Positions 28,489 to 40,228 of a stretch of DNA of 64,000 bases are shown here, piece by piece; the first letter of the stretch is position 1, and the number at the start of each line of letters is the position of its first letter. The translations under genes and the position numbers were made by a program. This stretch comes from Asticcacaulis aquaticus (lineage in GTDB: Bacteria > Pseudomonadota > Alphaproteobacteria > Caulobacterales > Caulobacteraceae), in contig NZ_JAQQKX010000004.1 of the NCBI RefSeq assembly GCF_028550415.1, positions 1 to 64,000 on the forward strand, written 5' to 3'. The notes under the pieces were generated by a model, which did no database searches, had not been told where the DNA came from, and saw only the letters and a program-made list of their open reading frames with translations.

Positions 28489-29994
28489 TCAGATTTCCTG
28501 ATTATAACTGCCGACTTCCGGATGGGCGGCCAGACGCGGTTTCACTTCTTTGCGGAAGAGGTCGCGCATGTCGTCGGCAGAGTTGAGACTTTCAACCACG
28601 ACGACAAGCTCAGGCTTATTCGACGAGGCGCGGACCAGCACCCACGACCCATCCTCGAGGTGGACGCGCGCGCCATTGACCGTGATGACCTCGACGATCT
28701 TGCGACCGAGGATTTCGCCACCGGCGGCGTACAGATCGACATATTCCTGGACGATCTTTTCCAGCACCTGATACTTCACCTCGTCGCCACAATGCGGCGA
28801 CATGGTCAGCGAGGTATAGGCGACCGGCAGGGCTTCTTTCAATTCGCTGAGCGATTTATCCGGGTTGCGGTCGAGCATCGCCAGAACCGCAGCCGCGGCG
28901 ACGATGCCGTCGTCGTAGCCGAGGCCAATCGGGCTATTGAAGAAGAAGTGGCCCGACTTTTCGAACCCGGCCAGAGCCTTCAGTTCCGATGTCTTCCGCT
29001 TGATATAGGAGTGGCCGGTCTTCCAGTAGACGGTCTGTGCACCATTGGCCTTGAGCACCTCGTCGGTCTTGTACAGGCCAGTCGATTTCACGTCGACGAC
29101 GAAGGTCGCGTCCTTGTGCAAGGCCGACAGGTCGCGCGCCAGCATCAGGCCGATCTTGTCGGCGAAGATTTCCTCGCCGGTGTTGTCGACCACGCCACAG
29201 CGATCACCGTCGCCATCGAAACCGAGCGCCAGATCAGCACCATATTCCTTCACGGCCTTGGCCATTTCCATCAGCATGTGATGGTCTTCCGGGTTCGGAT
29301 TATATTTCGGGAAGGTGCTGTCGAGAACGGTATCCATCTCGATCACTTCCGCGCCCATGGCGCGCAGGGCTTGCGGGGCAAAGGCCCCTGCCGTACCGTT
29401 GCCGCAGGCGCAGATGACCTTGAGCTTGCGCTTGAGCTGCGCTTTCGAAGCGACGTCGGCCTGATAGCGGTCCTGCACGCCCTGTACCAGCTTCAACGAG
29501 CCGCCGGGACGCTCGACACCCGCGCCCGCCATGATGATTTCCTTCATGCGGCCGATTTCGTCCGGTCCGAAGGTCAGCGGGGCCTGACAGCCCATCTTGA
29601 CGCCAGTCCAGCCATTCTCGTTGTGCGAGGCCGTGACCATAGCCACGCACGGCGCATCGAGGTCGAACTGCGCGAAATAGGCGATCGGCGACAGACACAG
29701 GCCGATATCGAGCACTTCGCAACCAGCCTGAATTAGACCGATGATCAGAGCATTCTTGATATTGATCGAATAGGAACGATAGTCGTGACCGACAACGATA
29801 CGCGGCTTGACACCGCGTTCGTGGATATAGCTGCCGAGGCCGAGACCCAGGGCCTGAATGCCGAGGAGGTTGATTTCCTTACCGAAAATCCAGCGGGCGT
29901 CGTATTCGCGGAACCCCGTCGTCTTGACGAAGGCTTCGGTTTCAAATTCGAACGTATTAGGCACCAGATCGGTACGGGGCAAAAGCACGGTCAT
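28489..29994 (-). CDS. manB: Phosphomannomutase / phosphoglucomutase
   Basis: 501 residues of the alpha-D-phosphohexomutase superfamily. It interconverts mannose-6-P and mannose-1-P (and possibly the glucose forms), feeding ManC. Seen: 'TGFREYDARWIFGKEIN' near 25, the phosphoserine loop 'TASHNENGWTG' (121-131, catalytic S123), the metal loop 'GFDGDGDRCG' near 256, and a C-terminal phosphate-binding region ('VRASSNKPELVVVVES'), where SSNKPE replaces the common SGTEP. It is longer than AlgC (~460). The 3' end lies next to IS debris without being truncated. Confidence 0.92.
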   Translation of the reverse strand: MTVLLPRTDLVPNTFEFETEAFVKTTGFREYDARWIFGKEINLLGIQALGLGLGSYIHERGVKPRIVVGHDYRSYSINIKNALIIGLIQAGCEVLDIGLCLSPIAYFAQFDLDAPCVAMVTASHNENGWTGVKMGCQAPLTFGPDEIGRMKEIIMAGAGVERPGGSLKLVQGVQDRYQADVASKAQLKRKLKVICACGNGTAGAFAPQALRAMGAEVIEMDTVLDSTFPKYNPNPEDHHMLMEMAKAVKEYGADLALGFDGDGDRCGVVDNTGEEIFADKIGLMLARDLSALHKDATFVVDVKSTGLYKTDEVLKANGAQTVYWKTGHSYIKRKTSELKALAGFEKSGHFFFNSPIGLGYDDGIVAAAAVLAMLDRNPDKSLSELKEALPVAYTSLTMSPHCGDEVKYQVLEKIVQEYVDLYAAGGEILGRKIVEVITVNGARVHLEDGSWVLVRASSNKPELVVVVESLNSADDMRDLFRKEVKPRLAAHPEVGSYNQEI

Positions 29995-30026
29995 GAAAAT
30001 CTATCCGTAAAATAATGGGGTATCTA

Positions 30027-30902
30027 TCAAGCAAAATAAGGACTCAATGCCGCACGCGCGGCGTGATTGAGGTCGGGCCGTTTAAGGGCCATGGCGACAT
30101 TGGCTTTTAACAGACCAATCTTGTCACCGCAATCATAGGTCTCGCCTTCGTAACGCAGGGCGTGGAAGCTCTGGGTTTCCATCAGCTTGGCCATGGAATC
30201 GGTCAGTTGTATCTCGCCGCCGGCACCGGGCGTCTGAGTCGATAGCAGGGTAAACACCTCCGGCTGAAGGATATAACGGCCCGAGACGATCAGGTTGGAC
30301 GGAGCTGTGCCGGGAGCTGGTTTCTCCACCATACCTGTCATGCGGTTCAGATTACCTGCGCCGCCATCGATGGCCACAACTCCGTATTTGTGGGTTTCCG
30401 ATTCGGGCACCGCCTCGACCAGAATGATATTGCCGCCGACACGGTCATAGGCTTCGATGGCCTGAGACAGGGCGGGCGACGGCGCGTCCATCACCATATC
30501 GGGCAGGAGCACGGCGAACGGCTCATTGCCGATGATGTCGCGGGCGCAGTTTACAGCGTGGCCCAACCCCAAAGGCTGCATCTGACGGACAAAGCTCATT
30601 TCCCCGGACTTCGGCAATTCATCGAGCAGTTGTTCGAGAAGGGCATGCTTGCCTTTGGCCGCCAGTTGTGCCTCCAGTTCGAACTGATGGTCGAAATAGT
30701 CTTCGATCGCCCCTTTTTGCCGCCCCGTCACGAAGACGAAATGTTCGATGCCCGCCGCGCGGGCTTCGGAAACGATATAGGACAGGATCGGGCGGTCGAC
30801 GATATTGAGCAGTTCTTTGGGTATGACTTTGGTTCCCGGAAGTACGCGGGTGCCGAAACCGGCCACCGGAATTACAGCCTTACGAACCTTCGGATGTGAC
30901 AC
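30027..30902 (-). CDS. galU: UTP-glucose-1-phosphate uridylyltransferase
   Basis: 291 residues, normal for bacterial GalU. It makes UDP-glucose, the substrate of Ugd. Seen: 'KAVIPVAGFGTRVLPGTKVI' and 'PKELLNIVDRPI' (active-site loop with the conserved lysine), 'FVFVTGRQKGAIEDYFD', 'LGLGHAVNCARD', and 'LLPDMVMDAP'. It lies 32 bases upstream of manB on the same strand and probably forms an operon with it. Confidence 0.97.
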   Translation of the reverse strand: MSHPKVRKAVIPVAGFGTRVLPGTKVIPKELLNIVDRPILSYIVSEARAAGIEHFVFVTGRQKGAIEDYFDHQFELEAQLAAKGKHALLEQLLDELPKSGEMSFVRQMQPLGLGHAVNCARDIIGNEPFAVLLPDMVMDAPSPALSQAIEAYDRVGGNIILVEAVPESETHKYGVVAIDGGAGNLNRMTGMVEKPAPGTAPSNLIVSGRYILQPEVFTLLSTQTPGAGGEIQLTDSMAKLMETQSFHALRYEGETYDCGDKIGLLKANVAMALKRPDLNHAARAALSPYFA

Positions 30903-30938
30903 AAAGCGCCTCCTGAACTATTGCGCGGCGACGTTAGA

Positions 30939-30985
30939 GCGATATGCCAAAAAGTGTAAGCGGTTTTTGGCAACACTATCGCGAC
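30939..30985. repeat. Nested palindromic intergenic repeat, copy D
   Basis: The sequence contains CCAAAAAGTGTAAGCGGTTTTTGG framed by GCGATA and TATCGCG, in the gap between galU and a divergent glycosyltransferase gene. The core matches the copies at 46240, 52112 and 62725; the outer arms (GCGATA/TATCGC) differ from the GCGCAT/ATGCGC arms of the others but keep the pairing, which argues for selection on the hairpin. Confidence 0.75.
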
Positions 30986-31140
30986 AAAAAGTCTGATCGG
31001 AACGACGATTCCTTCTCAAGCCATTCTGATCTAACGCTTAATTCCGTCGGCGCAAGCCAAAATGTAAGAAATTCAGGCCTGCCGCCTGTGGTTAGAATGG
31101 CGTTTGCAGCCGCCGGGCGGGCTCTGTATGCTGAGGCATC

Positions 31141-32310
31141 ATGCAACCCTTCGTCTCCGCATTACTTACCCCTATTCATCGCACGCTGCTGAAGGCGCGA
31201 CTCAAACACGCCGCACAGCAATGGACGAAAGCCGAAGCACGTGTCCGCCCGGACGCTCATACCATCCGCGTGACCGGCTTTTTCGGAGAAGCTCTGGGCC
31301 TCGGGCGCGCCGCGCATCTGACCGTCGGAGCGCTTGAAGGCGCCGGTTACGGCGTCGTCCGCGAAGACCTCCGGCCCCTACATCGCCGGCTCCTAACAAG
31401 GTCACCAGAGGCGTTTGCGGACAGTGCGTCAGTATGGATCATCCAGGCAAACCCGCCGGAAGCTCGTATCGCCCTGATGGCCCACGACCCTGCGCAATGG
31501 TCGCAGATGTACCGCATCGCCTACTGGGCGTGGGAAAGCGATCTCGCCCCGGCGAACTGGCTTGACGCCGCGCAATGGTTTCATGAAATCTGGGTACTGA
31601 GTGGGTTTGTGCAAAACGCTTTCGTCAGAGCTTTCGAGCGAGCCGGAATGCACAATCAAATCTCGAAACTCAGGGTCATGCCCCCTCCCGTACCGGTAGC
31701 GGAGCCGATGCGCTCCGAAAATACTGCCGTAACCGTTCTGACGCTTTTCGATCCCCGCAGTGATACCGAGCGTAAAAACCCGGAAGCCGTCATCAGGGCG
31801 TGGCGAATGGCCTTTCCGGAGCTGACCTCCGCCCGACTTCGGGTCAAGACCTATAGCGGGGCCGAAGGACACCCTGGCTTTCAGACGCTGCACAATCTGG
31901 CGCAAGGACGCCGCGATATTATATTCCAGTGCGAAACCCTGAGTGATGCTGACACTGCCGCTCTTATCGCACGTACAAATATTCTGATCTCCCTTCATCG
32001 AGGTGAAGGATTTGGCCTGCCTCTGGCTGAAGCGATGGCCGTCGGCATACCAGTCGTCGCCACCGGCTGGTCGGGAAATATGGAATTTATGGATGAGAAG
32101 AGCGCGTGGCTGATCCCCTTTCACCTCATTCCGGCCAATGCGCGCTATAATGGCTCGCATGCGCAATGGGCCGAGCCGGACATCGCTGCCGCCGCTCAGG
32201 CGTTGAAACAACTGTGCGAAAATGCCGGGGAACGACAGGCGCTGGGCGCGCGCGGACGCGCAGCTATTGCCTCACTTCACAACGCATGGACGCGAGAAAA
32301 TCTGTTCTAG
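31141..32310 (+). CDS. Glycosyltransferase, GT4-like
   Basis: 389 residues. 'RVTGFFGEALGLGRAAHLTV' near 43 is a donor/acceptor loop region; 'NILISLHRGEGFGLPLAEAM' near 281 is the GT4 E-x7-E nucleotide-sugar site, followed by 'VVATGWSGNMEFMDE'. It shares the overall plan and several motifs with the GT at 310-1524, so the two are probably paralogues. GAGG sits four bases before the ATG. It is divergent from galU and its stop overlaps the convergent kdsD by four bases. Sugar specificity is unknown. Confidence 0.85.
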   Translation: MQPFVSALLTPIHRTLLKARLKHAAQQWTKAEARVRPDAHTIRVTGFFGEALGLGRAAHLTVGALEGAGYGVVREDLRPLHRRLLTRSPEAFADSASVWIIQANPPEARIALMAHDPAQWSQMYRIAYWAWESDLAPANWLDAAQWFHEIWVLSGFVQNAFVRAFERAGMHNQISKLRVMPPPVPVAEPMRSENTAVTVLTLFDPRSDTERKNPEAVIRAWRMAFPELTSARLRVKTYSGAEGHPGFQTLHNLAQGRRDIIFQCETLSDADTAALIARTNILISLHRGEGFGLPLAEAMAVGIPVVATGWSGNMEFMDEKSAWLIPFHLIPANARYNGSHAQWAEPDIAAAAQALKQLCENAGERQALGARGRAAIASLHNAWTRENLF

Positions 32311-33305
32311 GCCACCCCGGCCCGCAGGATTTCGTGCAGGTGCACGACCCCGACAGGGCGCTCCGCCTCAACGACGAACATACCGGTAATGCTTCGGGCG
32401 TTCATTTCCGCCAGCAGTTGCGACGCCAGCGTGTCGGGCGTGGTCACACGCGGCGACCGCGTCATCACTTCGGCAACCGGCCGGTCAGCAAAGCCTTCGC
32501 GGAACGCCCGGCGCAGATCGCCGTCCGTCAGTATACCAATTAACCGCCCGGCGGCATCCTGAACACCCGTCATGCCGTAGCGTTTGGAGGACATTTCAAC
32601 AATGGCCTGCGACAGCAAAACCGTTTCGGCCACCAGCGGCATGGCCTCGCCGCCGTGCATCAGGTCGCGCACCTTGAGCAGGCGCGCGCCCAGCTTGCCA
32701 CCGGGGTGATACTGGCGGAAATCCTGCGCCGTAAACCCACGCAACGAGAGCAACGCCACGGCCAGCGCATCGCCCATGGCCAGTTGCATCGTCGTCGAGG
32801 TCGTCGGCGCCAGACCGTTCGGACAGGCCTCGGGCATCTTCGGCAGGACCAGCGGCATATCGGCAGCGGATCCCAGTGCGCTTTTAGCGCCCGCCGTAAT
32901 GGCGATCAGCGGCACATTAAACCGACGCGTATAGGCGATGATATCGGCCAGTTCCGGGGCCTCGCCCGACCATGACAGGGCCAGCACCACATCGTCTTCG
33001 CCGACCATGCCCAGATCGCCATGACTGGCTTCGGCCGGATGCACGAAGTGCGAGGTGACACCGGTCGAGGCCAGGGTGGCCGCGATCTTGCGACCGATAT
33101 GGCCCGACTTGCCCATGCCCGTGACAATGACCCGACCGCGATTGGTCTGAGCGTTGAGAATCGCATCTACCGTGCGCTCGAACACCCGGCCCAGTTCACC
33201 ATCCAGCGCCTCGCGCAACGCCATCAGGCCCTGGGTTTCGATTTCGATGGTCTGCTGGGCGGCCTGCAGGGCCGAGGTGGCATCCAAAGCGGTTTCAAGC
33301 GGCAT
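32307..33305 (-). CDS. kdsD: D-arabinose-5-phosphate isomerase
   Basis: 332 residues, the standard KdsD/KpsF size. It converts ribulose-5-P to arabinose-5-P, the first committed step to Kdo. An SIS domain (about 35-180) shows 'GRVIVTGMGKSGHIGRKIAA' and 'HPAEASHGDLGMV'; two CBS domains follow (about 210-330) with 'MHGGEAMPLVAETV', 'GILTDGDLRRAF' and 'VVEAERPVGVVHLHEIL'. It is the last of the tandem kdsA-kdsB-kdsD set. Whether it serves general LPS or a capsule-specific pool cannot be decided from sequence. Confidence 0.95.
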   Translation of the reverse strand: MPLETALDATSALQAAQQTIEIETQGLMALREALDGELGRVFERTVDAILNAQTNRGRVIVTGMGKSGHIGRKIAATLASTGVTSHFVHPAEASHGDLGMVGEDDVVLALSWSGEAPELADIIAYTRRFNVPLIAITAGAKSALGSAADMPLVLPKMPEACPNGLAPTTSTTMQLAMGDALAVALLSLRGFTAQDFRQYHPGGKLGARLLKVRDLMHGGEAMPLVAETVLLSQAIVEMSSKRYGMTGVQDAAGRLIGILTDGDLRRAFREGFADRPVAEVMTRSPRVTTPDTLASQLLAEMNARSITGMFVVEAERPVGVVHLHEILRAGVA

Positions 33306-33311
33306 GGGGAC

Positions 33312-34043
33312 CTATCCTCGCGCCAGCATCTGGCGCGCCCGATCGAGATCGGCGGCCGTATCAACCCCCAGCGGCACCTCATCGACCTGCATGGCGTCGA
33401 TACGCATACCCGCTTCGAGGGCCCGTAGTTGTTCCAGCTTTTCACGTAGTTCCAACGGTGACGGCGGCAGCTTGACGAAGCGCTCCAGCGCCGACCGCCG
33501 CCAGCCGTAAAGTCCGATATGATGATAGAGCGGCCCTTCGCCCCACGGCGCGGTGGCGCGCGTGAAATAAAGCGCCCGGAAACGGCGCTCCCCCAGCGGC
33601 GTGCCGACCATCTTGACCACCGACGAGGCGTTGCGCTCCTCTTCGGAATGGATCAGGGCCACGGCGGTCGACACATCGACTTCCGGCGTTTCCAGCGGGG
33701 ACAGAATCGCGCGGATCGTCTCCGGCGTCACCGTCGGCAGGTCGCCCTGCACGTTGAGCAGCGCATCATATTCCGCATCCGGATCGATCAGCGTGATGGC
33801 TTCGTAAATCCGGTCCGAACCCGACGGGTGATCGGCGCGGGTCATCACCGCATTGCCGCCGACCGCGCGAATGGCTTCGGCGATTTCCGCCGTGTCGGTC
33901 GCGACCCATACCGGCGCGACCTCGGCCTCGACCGCCCGCCGCCAGACGGCGACGATCATCGGTTCACCATTGATATCCGCCACCGGCTTGTTCGGCAGCC
34001 GGGTCGAGGCCATGCGCGCCGGAATGAGGATGATCGGCTTCAT
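33312..34043 (-). CDS. kdsB: 3-deoxy-manno-octulosonate cytidylyltransferase
   Basis: 243 residues. It activates Kdo as CMP-Kdo for lipid A-core (and some capsules). Seen: '[20 protein letters not shown]' (CTP-binding loop), 'DEAEIAEA'-like region here '[15 protein letters not shown]', '[16 protein letters not shown]', '[14 protein letters not shown]' and '[17 protein letters not shown]'. These are classic KdsB motifs, though the usual NVQGDEP reads NVQGDLP, a change in a well-conserved position. The start overlaps the kdsA stop by one base. Confidence 0.95.
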   Translation of the reverse strand: MKPIILIPARMASTRLPNKPVADINGEPMIVAVWRRAVEAEVAPVWVATDTAEIAEAIRAVGGNAVMTRADHPSGSDRIYEAITLIDPDAEYDALLNVQGDLPTVTPETIRAILSPLETPEVDVSTAVALIHSEEERNASSVVKMVGTPLGERRFRALYFTRATAPWGEGPLYHHIGLYGWRRSALERFVKLPPSPLELREKLEQLRALEAGMRIDAMQVDEVPLGVDTAADLDRARQMLARG

Positions 34044-34888
34044 CAGGCGCGCGCCGTAATGGCCTTGGCGACCTGATCGAGCGCCATCAGGTCGCGCATC
34101 AGACCTTCGAACGAGGCCAGCGGGACCATGTTCGGGCCATCGGACGGCGCATGATCAGGGTCAGGATGGGTCTCGATGAACAGACCCGCCACCCCCACAG
34201 CGACAGCCGCCCGCGACAGCACCGGCACGAATTCGCGTTGCCCGCCCGAAGACCCGCCCAGACCGCCGGGTTGCTGCACCGAATGGGTGGCGTCGAAGAT
34301 CACCGGCGCACCGGTCGAGGCCATGATCGGCAGACCGCGGAAGTCGGAAACCAGCGTGTTGTAGCCAAAGCTGGTGCCACGGTCGCAGAGCAGGACATTG
34401 GGATTTTCGCCACCGTTGACGATCTTGTCGAGCACGTTCTTCATGTCCCAGGGCGCGAGGAACTGCCCCTTCTTGACATTGATGGCGCGGCCCGTCGCGG
34501 CGGCGGCCAGCAGCAGGTCAGTCTGACGGCAGAGGAAGGCCGGGATTTGCAGCACATCGACCGCTTCGGCGACCGGGGCACACTGATGGGCATCGTGCAC
34601 GTCGGTCAGGACGGCAAGGCCGAGCGTTTCACGGATTTCACTGAAGATCGGCAGGGCGTCCTTCAGGCCGATACCGCGCTGGGCATTGACCGAAGTGCGG
34701 TTAGCCTTGTCGAACGAAGTCTTGAAGATCAAGCCGAAGCCGAGACGTTCGGAAATCTCCTTGAGCGCCGAGGCAACCTCGAGCGCATGATCGCGGCTTT
34801 CCAGCTGGCACGGACCGGCGATGACCGAGATCGGCAGGTGATTACCGAACTTGGCGGATTTCAGTTCAACAACAGAATTGGCTTGCAT
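34043..34888 (-). CDS. kdsA: 3-deoxy-8-phosphooctulonate synthase
   Basis: 281 residues. It condenses phosphoenolpyruvate and arabinose-5-P to Kdo-8-P. Seen: '[17 protein letters not shown]', '[19 protein letters not shown]', '[20 protein letters not shown]', '[20 protein letters not shown]', and '[14 protein letters not shown]'. The FDKANR and DATHS motifs are diagnostic. It starts the minus-strand kds operon; about 100 bases separate it from the cysNC stop upstream. Confidence 0.97.
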   Translation of the reverse strand: MQANSVVELKSAKFGNHLPISVIAGPCQLESRDHALEVASALKEISERLGFGLIFKTSFDKANRTSVNAQRGIGLKDALPIFSEIRETLGLAVLTDVHDAHQCAPVAEAVDVLQIPAFLCRQTDLLLAAAATGRAINVKKGQFLAPWDMKNVLDKIVNGGENPNVLLCDRGTSFGYNTLVSDFRGLPIMASTGAPVIFDATHSVQQPGGLGGSSGGQREFVPVLSRAAVAVGVAGLFIETHPDPDHAPSDGPNMVPLASFEGLMRDLMALDQVAKAITARA

Positions 34889-34990
34889 GGCAGATACTCC
34901 GGATCAAACCGGGTCTAGTCCATTATGCCTGGCACTTCAAGCCGCTCACATCTGCTGTGAAGTGGTCCTGCCGCCACCGAATTGCAACCC

Positions 34991-36913
34991 TTAAATGACG
35001 TAGGTCGGCTCGGCCGGCAGGTAACCTTCTTCGTACAGCCAGGCAAAAATACGCTCCGCCGCCACGTCCGGTGCCTCACCGTTCGCGGCCACGACGATTT
35101 CCGGGTTTTCCGGAGCCTCATACGGGCTGTCGATGCCGGTGAAGTTCGGGATTTCCCCCGCCCGCGCCTTTTTGTACAGACCCTTGACGTCCCGTGCCTC
35201 GGCCACCTCAAGCGGCGTCGCTACGTGGATTTCGACGAATTCACCGGCTTCCAGCAGCTCGCGCGCCAGACGGCGCTCGGCGCGGAACGGCGAGATGAAC
35301 GAGACCAGCGTGATCAGACCGGCTTCGGTCATCAGCTTCGACACCTCGGCGACGCGGCGGATATTTTCCACGCGGTCGGCGTCGGAGAAGCCCAGATCCT
35401 TGTTCAGTCCATGGCGAACATTATCGCCATCGAGCAGGGTCGTGTGATAGCCGAGGCTGAGCAGCTTCTTTTCGACCAGATTGGCGATGGTCGACTTACC
35501 CGCACCCGACAGGCCGGTAAACCACAGGACCGCCGGTTTCTGACGCTTGATGCCTGCGCGGGCGGCCTTGGAGACCTCCAGCGCCTGCCAGTGGACATTG
35601 GTCGCCCGGCGCAGCGCGTGATCGACCATACCCGCGCCCAGCGTCAGGTTCGAGATGCGGTCGATGAGGATAAAGGCGCCCGTTGCCTTATTATCCGCAT
35701 ACGGATCGAAAGCGATCGGCGCCTGTGTCGCGATCAGGACGGTGGCCACTTCGTTCAACTTCAGCGTCTTGGCCGCCAGCTTTTCGAACGAGTTGACGTC
35801 GGTCTTGTAACGGATTTCGGTGATGGTCGCCGAGACCGTCTTGGCGCCGATCTTGAGGAGATAGGGACGACCCGGCAGCAGTTCCTCCTCGTTCATCCAG
35901 ATCAGGCTGGCTTGAAACTGCTCGCACACCTCCGGACGCGCATCTGGTGCGGTCAGGATATCGCCGCGCGAAATGTCGATCTCGTCTTCCAGCGTCAGGG
36001 TCACGGCCTGATCGGCTCCGGCGACGGGCAGGTCGCCATCATAGGTGACGATGGATTTGACGCGCGACGACTTGCCGGAATTGGCGACGACGATCTCATC
36101 GCCCGGACGCACGGTCCCGGACGCAATGGTACCCGAGAAGCCGCGGAAATTGAGGTTCGGACGATTGACCCACTGCACCGGCAGGCGGAACGGCTTCTGC
36201 GTCTCGTCGCGGTCGATCTCGACGGTTTCCAGATGCTCGACCAGGGTCGGGCCGTCGTACCAGTTGAGGTTTTCGCTGCGGTCCAGAACATTGTCGCCGA
36301 AACGCGCCGACAGGGGGATCGACACCAGAGTCTCAAACCCGAAATCGGCAGCGAAGGCGCGATAATCCGCGGTGATCTGGTCGTAGACCGCCTGTGAATA
36401 GTCCATCAGATCGATCTTGTTGACCGCCAGAATGACGTGCTTGATCCCCAGCAGGGAGACGATGAAAGAGTGGCGGCGCGTCTGCGGCAGGATGCCCTTG
36501 CGTGCATCGATCAGGATGACGGCGAGGTCGGAGTTCGATGCCCCCGTCGCCATGTTGCGCGTATATTGTTCGTGGCCTGGCGTATCGGCGACGATGAACT
36601 TGCGCTTTTCGGTCGTGAAGAAGCGGTAGGCGACGTCGATGGTGATGCCTTGCTCGCGCTCGGCCTGCAGGCCATCGACCAGCAGCGCCAGATCGATCTC
36701 TTCGCCGACCGTACCGAAGCGCTTGGAGTCCTTCTCAAGGCCCGCCAGCTGATCCTCGAAGATCAGCTTGGTGTCGTAGAGCAACCGCCCGATCAGGGTC
36801 GATTTGCCGTCATCGACGCTGCCGCAGGTCAGAAAGCGCAACAGGGATTTCTTTTCGTGCGTCGCCAGATATTCGGTGAAAACGCTCGTATCGATTTTCT
36901 CAGGCGCGCCCAT
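34991..36913 (-). CDS. cysNC: Sulfate adenylyltransferase subunit 1 fused to adenylylsulfate kinase
   Basis: 640 residues. The CysN part (about 1-450) is a GTPase with P-loop GSVDDGKST (31-39), '[17 protein letters not shown]' (110-126) and 'NKIDLMD'; the CysC part (about 455-640) has its own P-loop GLSGAGKST (467-475) and '[16 protein letters not shown]'. With CysD it makes APS and then PAPS, the sulfate donor. Its ATG meets the cysD stop (one-base overlap). Such N-C fusions are common in Proteobacteria and NodQ-like proteins. Its place between Kdo and glycan-precursor genes hints that PAPS could serve glycan sulfation, but ordinary sulfur assimilation is equally possible. Confidence 0.96.
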   Translation of the reverse strand: MGAPEKIDTSVFTEYLATHEKKSLLRFLTCGSVDDGKSTLIGRLLYDTKLIFEDQLAGLEKDSKRFGTVGEEIDLALLVDGLQAEREQGITIDVAYRFFTTEKRKFIVADTPGHEQYTRNMATGASNSDLAVILIDARKGILPQTRRHSFIVSLLGIKHVILAVNKIDLMDYSQAVYDQITADYRAFAADFGFETLVSIPLSARFGDNVLDRSENLNWYDGPTLVEHLETVEIDRDETQKPFRLPVQWVNRPNLNFRGFSGTIASGTVRPGDEIVVANSGKSSRVKSIVTYDGDLPVAGADQAVTLTLEDEIDISRGDILTAPDARPEVCEQFQASLIWMNEEELLPGRPYLLKIGAKTVSATITEIRYKTDVNSFEKLAAKTLKLNEVATVLIATQAPIAFDPYADNKATGAFILIDRISNLTLGAGMVDHALRRATNVHWQALEVSKAARAGIKRQKPAVLWFTGLSGAGKSTIANLVEKKLLSLGYHTTLLDGDNVRHGLNKDLGFSDADRVENIRRVAEVSKLMTEAGLITLVSFISPFRAERRLARELLEAGEFVEIHVATPLEVAEARDVKGLYKKARAGEIPNFTGIDSPYEAPENPEIVVAANGEAPDVAAERIFAWLYEEGYLPAEPTYVI

Positions 36914-37824
36914 CAGAAGTATCCCTCACGCTTTTTCTTTTCCATCGATCCGGCTTCGTCGTGATCGATCAGGCGGCCCGACCGTTCCGAGGTCCGCGCC
37001 ACCAGCATTTCCGCGACGATCTCTTCCAGAGTCGTCGCCTCGGATTCGATCGCCGCCGTCAGCGGATAGCAGCCCAGCGTCCGGAAGCGGACATTCTTGA
37101 TCTGCGGCGTCTCGCCATTGAGCGGCAGGCGTTCGTCATCGACCATGATCCACTGCCCGCCGCGATGGACGACCGGGCGCGGCGCCGCGAAGTACAGCGG
37201 CACGATGGGGATGTTTTCCAGCAGGATATATTGCCAGATATCCAGTTCGGTCCAGTTCGACAGCGGGAAGACGCGGATCGACTCGCCCGACTTGATGCGG
37301 GCATTGTACAGGTTCCACAGCTCCGGACGCTGGTTCTTGGGGTCCCAGCCGTGGTTCTGCGTGCGGAACGAGAAGATACGCTCCTTGGCGCGCGACTTTT
37401 CCTCGTCGCGGCGCGCCCCGCCGAAGGCCGCGTCAAAGCCATGCTCGGTCAGAGCCTGCTTGAGCGCATCGGTCTTCATGATATTGGTATAGGTGTTCGA
37501 GCCGTGGTCGAACGGATTGATATTATCGCGCACCCCGTCCGGATTGGTGTGCTTGAGCAGCTTAAGCCCCAGACGTTCGGCGGTCTCGTCGCGGAAGCGC
37601 GTCATTTCGCGGAACTTCCACGTCGTGTCGACGTGCAGCAGCGGGAACGGCAGGGTCGACGGGTGGAACGCCTTCAGTGCCAGATGCAGCATGACCGACG
37701 AATCCTTGCCGATCGAATAGAGCATGACGGGGTTTTTGAACTCCGCCGCCACTTCGCGCATGATGAAGATCGACTCGGCCTCAAGCCGGCGCAGGTGCGT
37801 CAAACGATCCGGGGTAATGGACAT
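36913..37824 (-). CDS. cysD: Sulfate adenylyltransferase subunit 2
   Basis: 303 residues. The ATP-sulfurylase catalytic subunit forms APS from sulfate and ATP, driven by the CysN GTPase. Seen: '[20 protein letters not shown]', the PP-loop '[19 protein letters not shown]', '[11 protein letters not shown]', '[20 protein letters not shown]' and '[14 protein letters not shown]'. It is the first gene of the cysD-cysNC pair. No cys regulator site is recognised upstream. Confidence 0.97.
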   Translation of the reverse strand: MSITPDRLTHLRRLEAESIFIMREVAAEFKNPVMLYSIGKDSSVMLHLALKAFHPSTLPFPLLHVDTTWKFREMTRFRDETAERLGLKLLKHTNPDGVRDNINPFDHGSNTYTNIMKTDALKQALTEHGFDAAFGGARRDEEKSRAKERIFSFRTQNHGWDPKNQRPELWNLYNARIKSGESIRVFPLSNWTELDIWQYILLENIPIVPLYFAAPRPVVHRGGQWIMVDDERLPLNGETPQIKNVRFRTLGCYPLTAAIESEATTLEEIVAEMLVARTSERSGRLIDHDEAGSMEKKKREGYF

Positions 37825-37943
37825 GCCTCGTACACAGTCTCCGTCACGACGGAGTGGTGCATCCGCCTTGTTATGTCAGCGGCTTTTACGATTTGGACCC
37901 GCGCCTCACAAACGTAAAAGCATGGCCCGACAGTTCAGGACTT

Positions 37944-38755
<812 letters not shown>

Positions 38756-38759
<4 letters not shown>

Positions 38760-40078
38760 GCGCGGACCTCCTCATTCGGGCGGCCGATGCAGTAATAGGT
38801 GAAGCCATGGCGGCTGACCTCATCCTTGCGATAGATATTACGCAGATCGACCAGCAGCGGCTGGGTCAGAAGCGTCTTCAGGCGGCCCAGATTGAGGGCA
38901 CGGAACTCGTTCCATTCGGTGACGATGACGGCGACATCGGCCCCCGTCGCGGCGTCGTAGGCGTCCTCGCAATAGGTTATGTCCGGCATGATCTTTCTGG
39001 CGTTGTCCATGCCTTCCGGATCGAAGCCTCGCACGATGGCACCGGCGTCCTGAAGCGCCTGCACGATGGTGATGGCCGGGGAATCGCGCATGTCGTCGGT
39101 TTCCGGCTTGAAGGTCAGGCCCAGCACAGCGACCGTCTTGCCGCGCGCATCGCCGCCCAGCGCCTTGATAACCTTGCGCGCCATGGCCCGCTTGCGATCG
39201 TCATTGATGGCGACCGTCGTCTCGATCAGCCGCACGGGGCTTTCGAAATCCTGCGCCGTCTTGACGAGCGCCAGCGTATCCTTGGGGAAGCACGACCCGC
39301 CGTAACCGGGACCGGCATTGAGGAACTTGGTCCCGATGCGGTTATCGAGGCCAATGCCGCGCGCCACTTCCTGCACATTGGCCCCCACGGCCTCGCTGAG
39401 GTCGGCAATCTCGTTGATAAAGGTGATCTTCATCGCCAGAAAGGCGTTGGCGGCGTATTTGATCAGCTCCGAGGTGCGTCGCTTGGTGAACATCAGCGGC
39501 GCCGCATTAAGCGACAACGGGCGATAGACTTCGGACATTACCTGACGGGCGCGTTCGTCCTCGATACCGATGACCACGCGGTCGGGGCGCATGAAGTCGT
39601 CGATGGCGGCCCCTTCGCGCAGGAATTCGGGGTTGGAGACCACCGCCACATCGGCGTCCGGATTGGCTTCGCGGATGATGCGCTCCACCTCGTCGCCGGT
39701 ACCGACCGGCACGGTCGATTTCGTGACCACGACGGTAAAACCCTCCACCGCCGCGGCGATATCGCGGGCGGCGGCATAGACGTAGCTCAGGTCGGCGTGG
39801 CCATCCCCGCGGCGCGACGGCGTACCGACACCGATGAAGACGACCTCGGACTGCGCCACGGCAGATGTAATGTCGGTGGTGAAGCTGAGGCGGCCCGCCT
39901 TGACATTGGCGGCGACCAGTTCGGCCAGACCGGGCTCGAAGATCGGAATTTGACCGTTCTTGAGTGCGGCGATCTTGGCCTCGTCCTTATCCATGCAGAT
40001 GACATCATGACCGAATTCGGCGAAACACACCCCGGATACGAGCCCGACATAGCCCGAGCCGATCATCGTAATCTTCAT
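38756..40078 (-). CDS. ugd: UDP-glucose 6-dehydrogenase
   Basis: 440 residues. It oxidises UDP-glucose twice to UDP-glucuronate, the substrate for the UXS encoded at 22451. Seen: NAD loop 'MKITMIGSGYVGLVSGVCFA', 'GVGTPSRRGDGHADLS', 'TKSTVPVGTG', 'NPEFLREGAAIDDF' and the catalytic cysteine in 'GPGYGGSCFPKD' (C263). The length and motifs are typical of the TuaD/Ugd family. It precedes cysQ in the same transcript. Confidence 0.97.
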
Positions 40079-40185
40079 AACACTTCCTCAGCAAACAGAG
40101 GGGTCGGTGTAAAATCAATTTGTAACCAAAACAAGACACTCAGGCCTACAAACTGTTTCACACCGGTCAGACGCCCCAAATAGTT

Positions 40186-40214
40186 ACGCCGGATCGCTCA
40201 TGACGACCCGGCGT
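40186..40214 (-). terminator. Stem-loop after the epimerase gene, possible terminator
   Basis: ACGCCGG (40186-40192) pairs with CCGGCGT (40208-40214), and TCG/CGA inside extend the stem past one mismatch. It lies just downstream of the minus-strand epimerase stop. On the minus strand it is followed by AACTATTT rather than a T run, so termination is plausible but weakly supported. Confidence 0.4.
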
Positions 40215-40228
40215 TAGAACTATAGGGC

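Noticed and set aside
28207..29736. 509-codon plus-strand ORF
   Set aside because: Antisense to manB and fused to the IS fragment; only the small transposase tail at 28399-28480 is meaningful, the rest is a GC-codon shadow.
34982..36397. 471-codon plus-strand ORF
   Set aside because: Antisense of cysNC, no recognisable domain.
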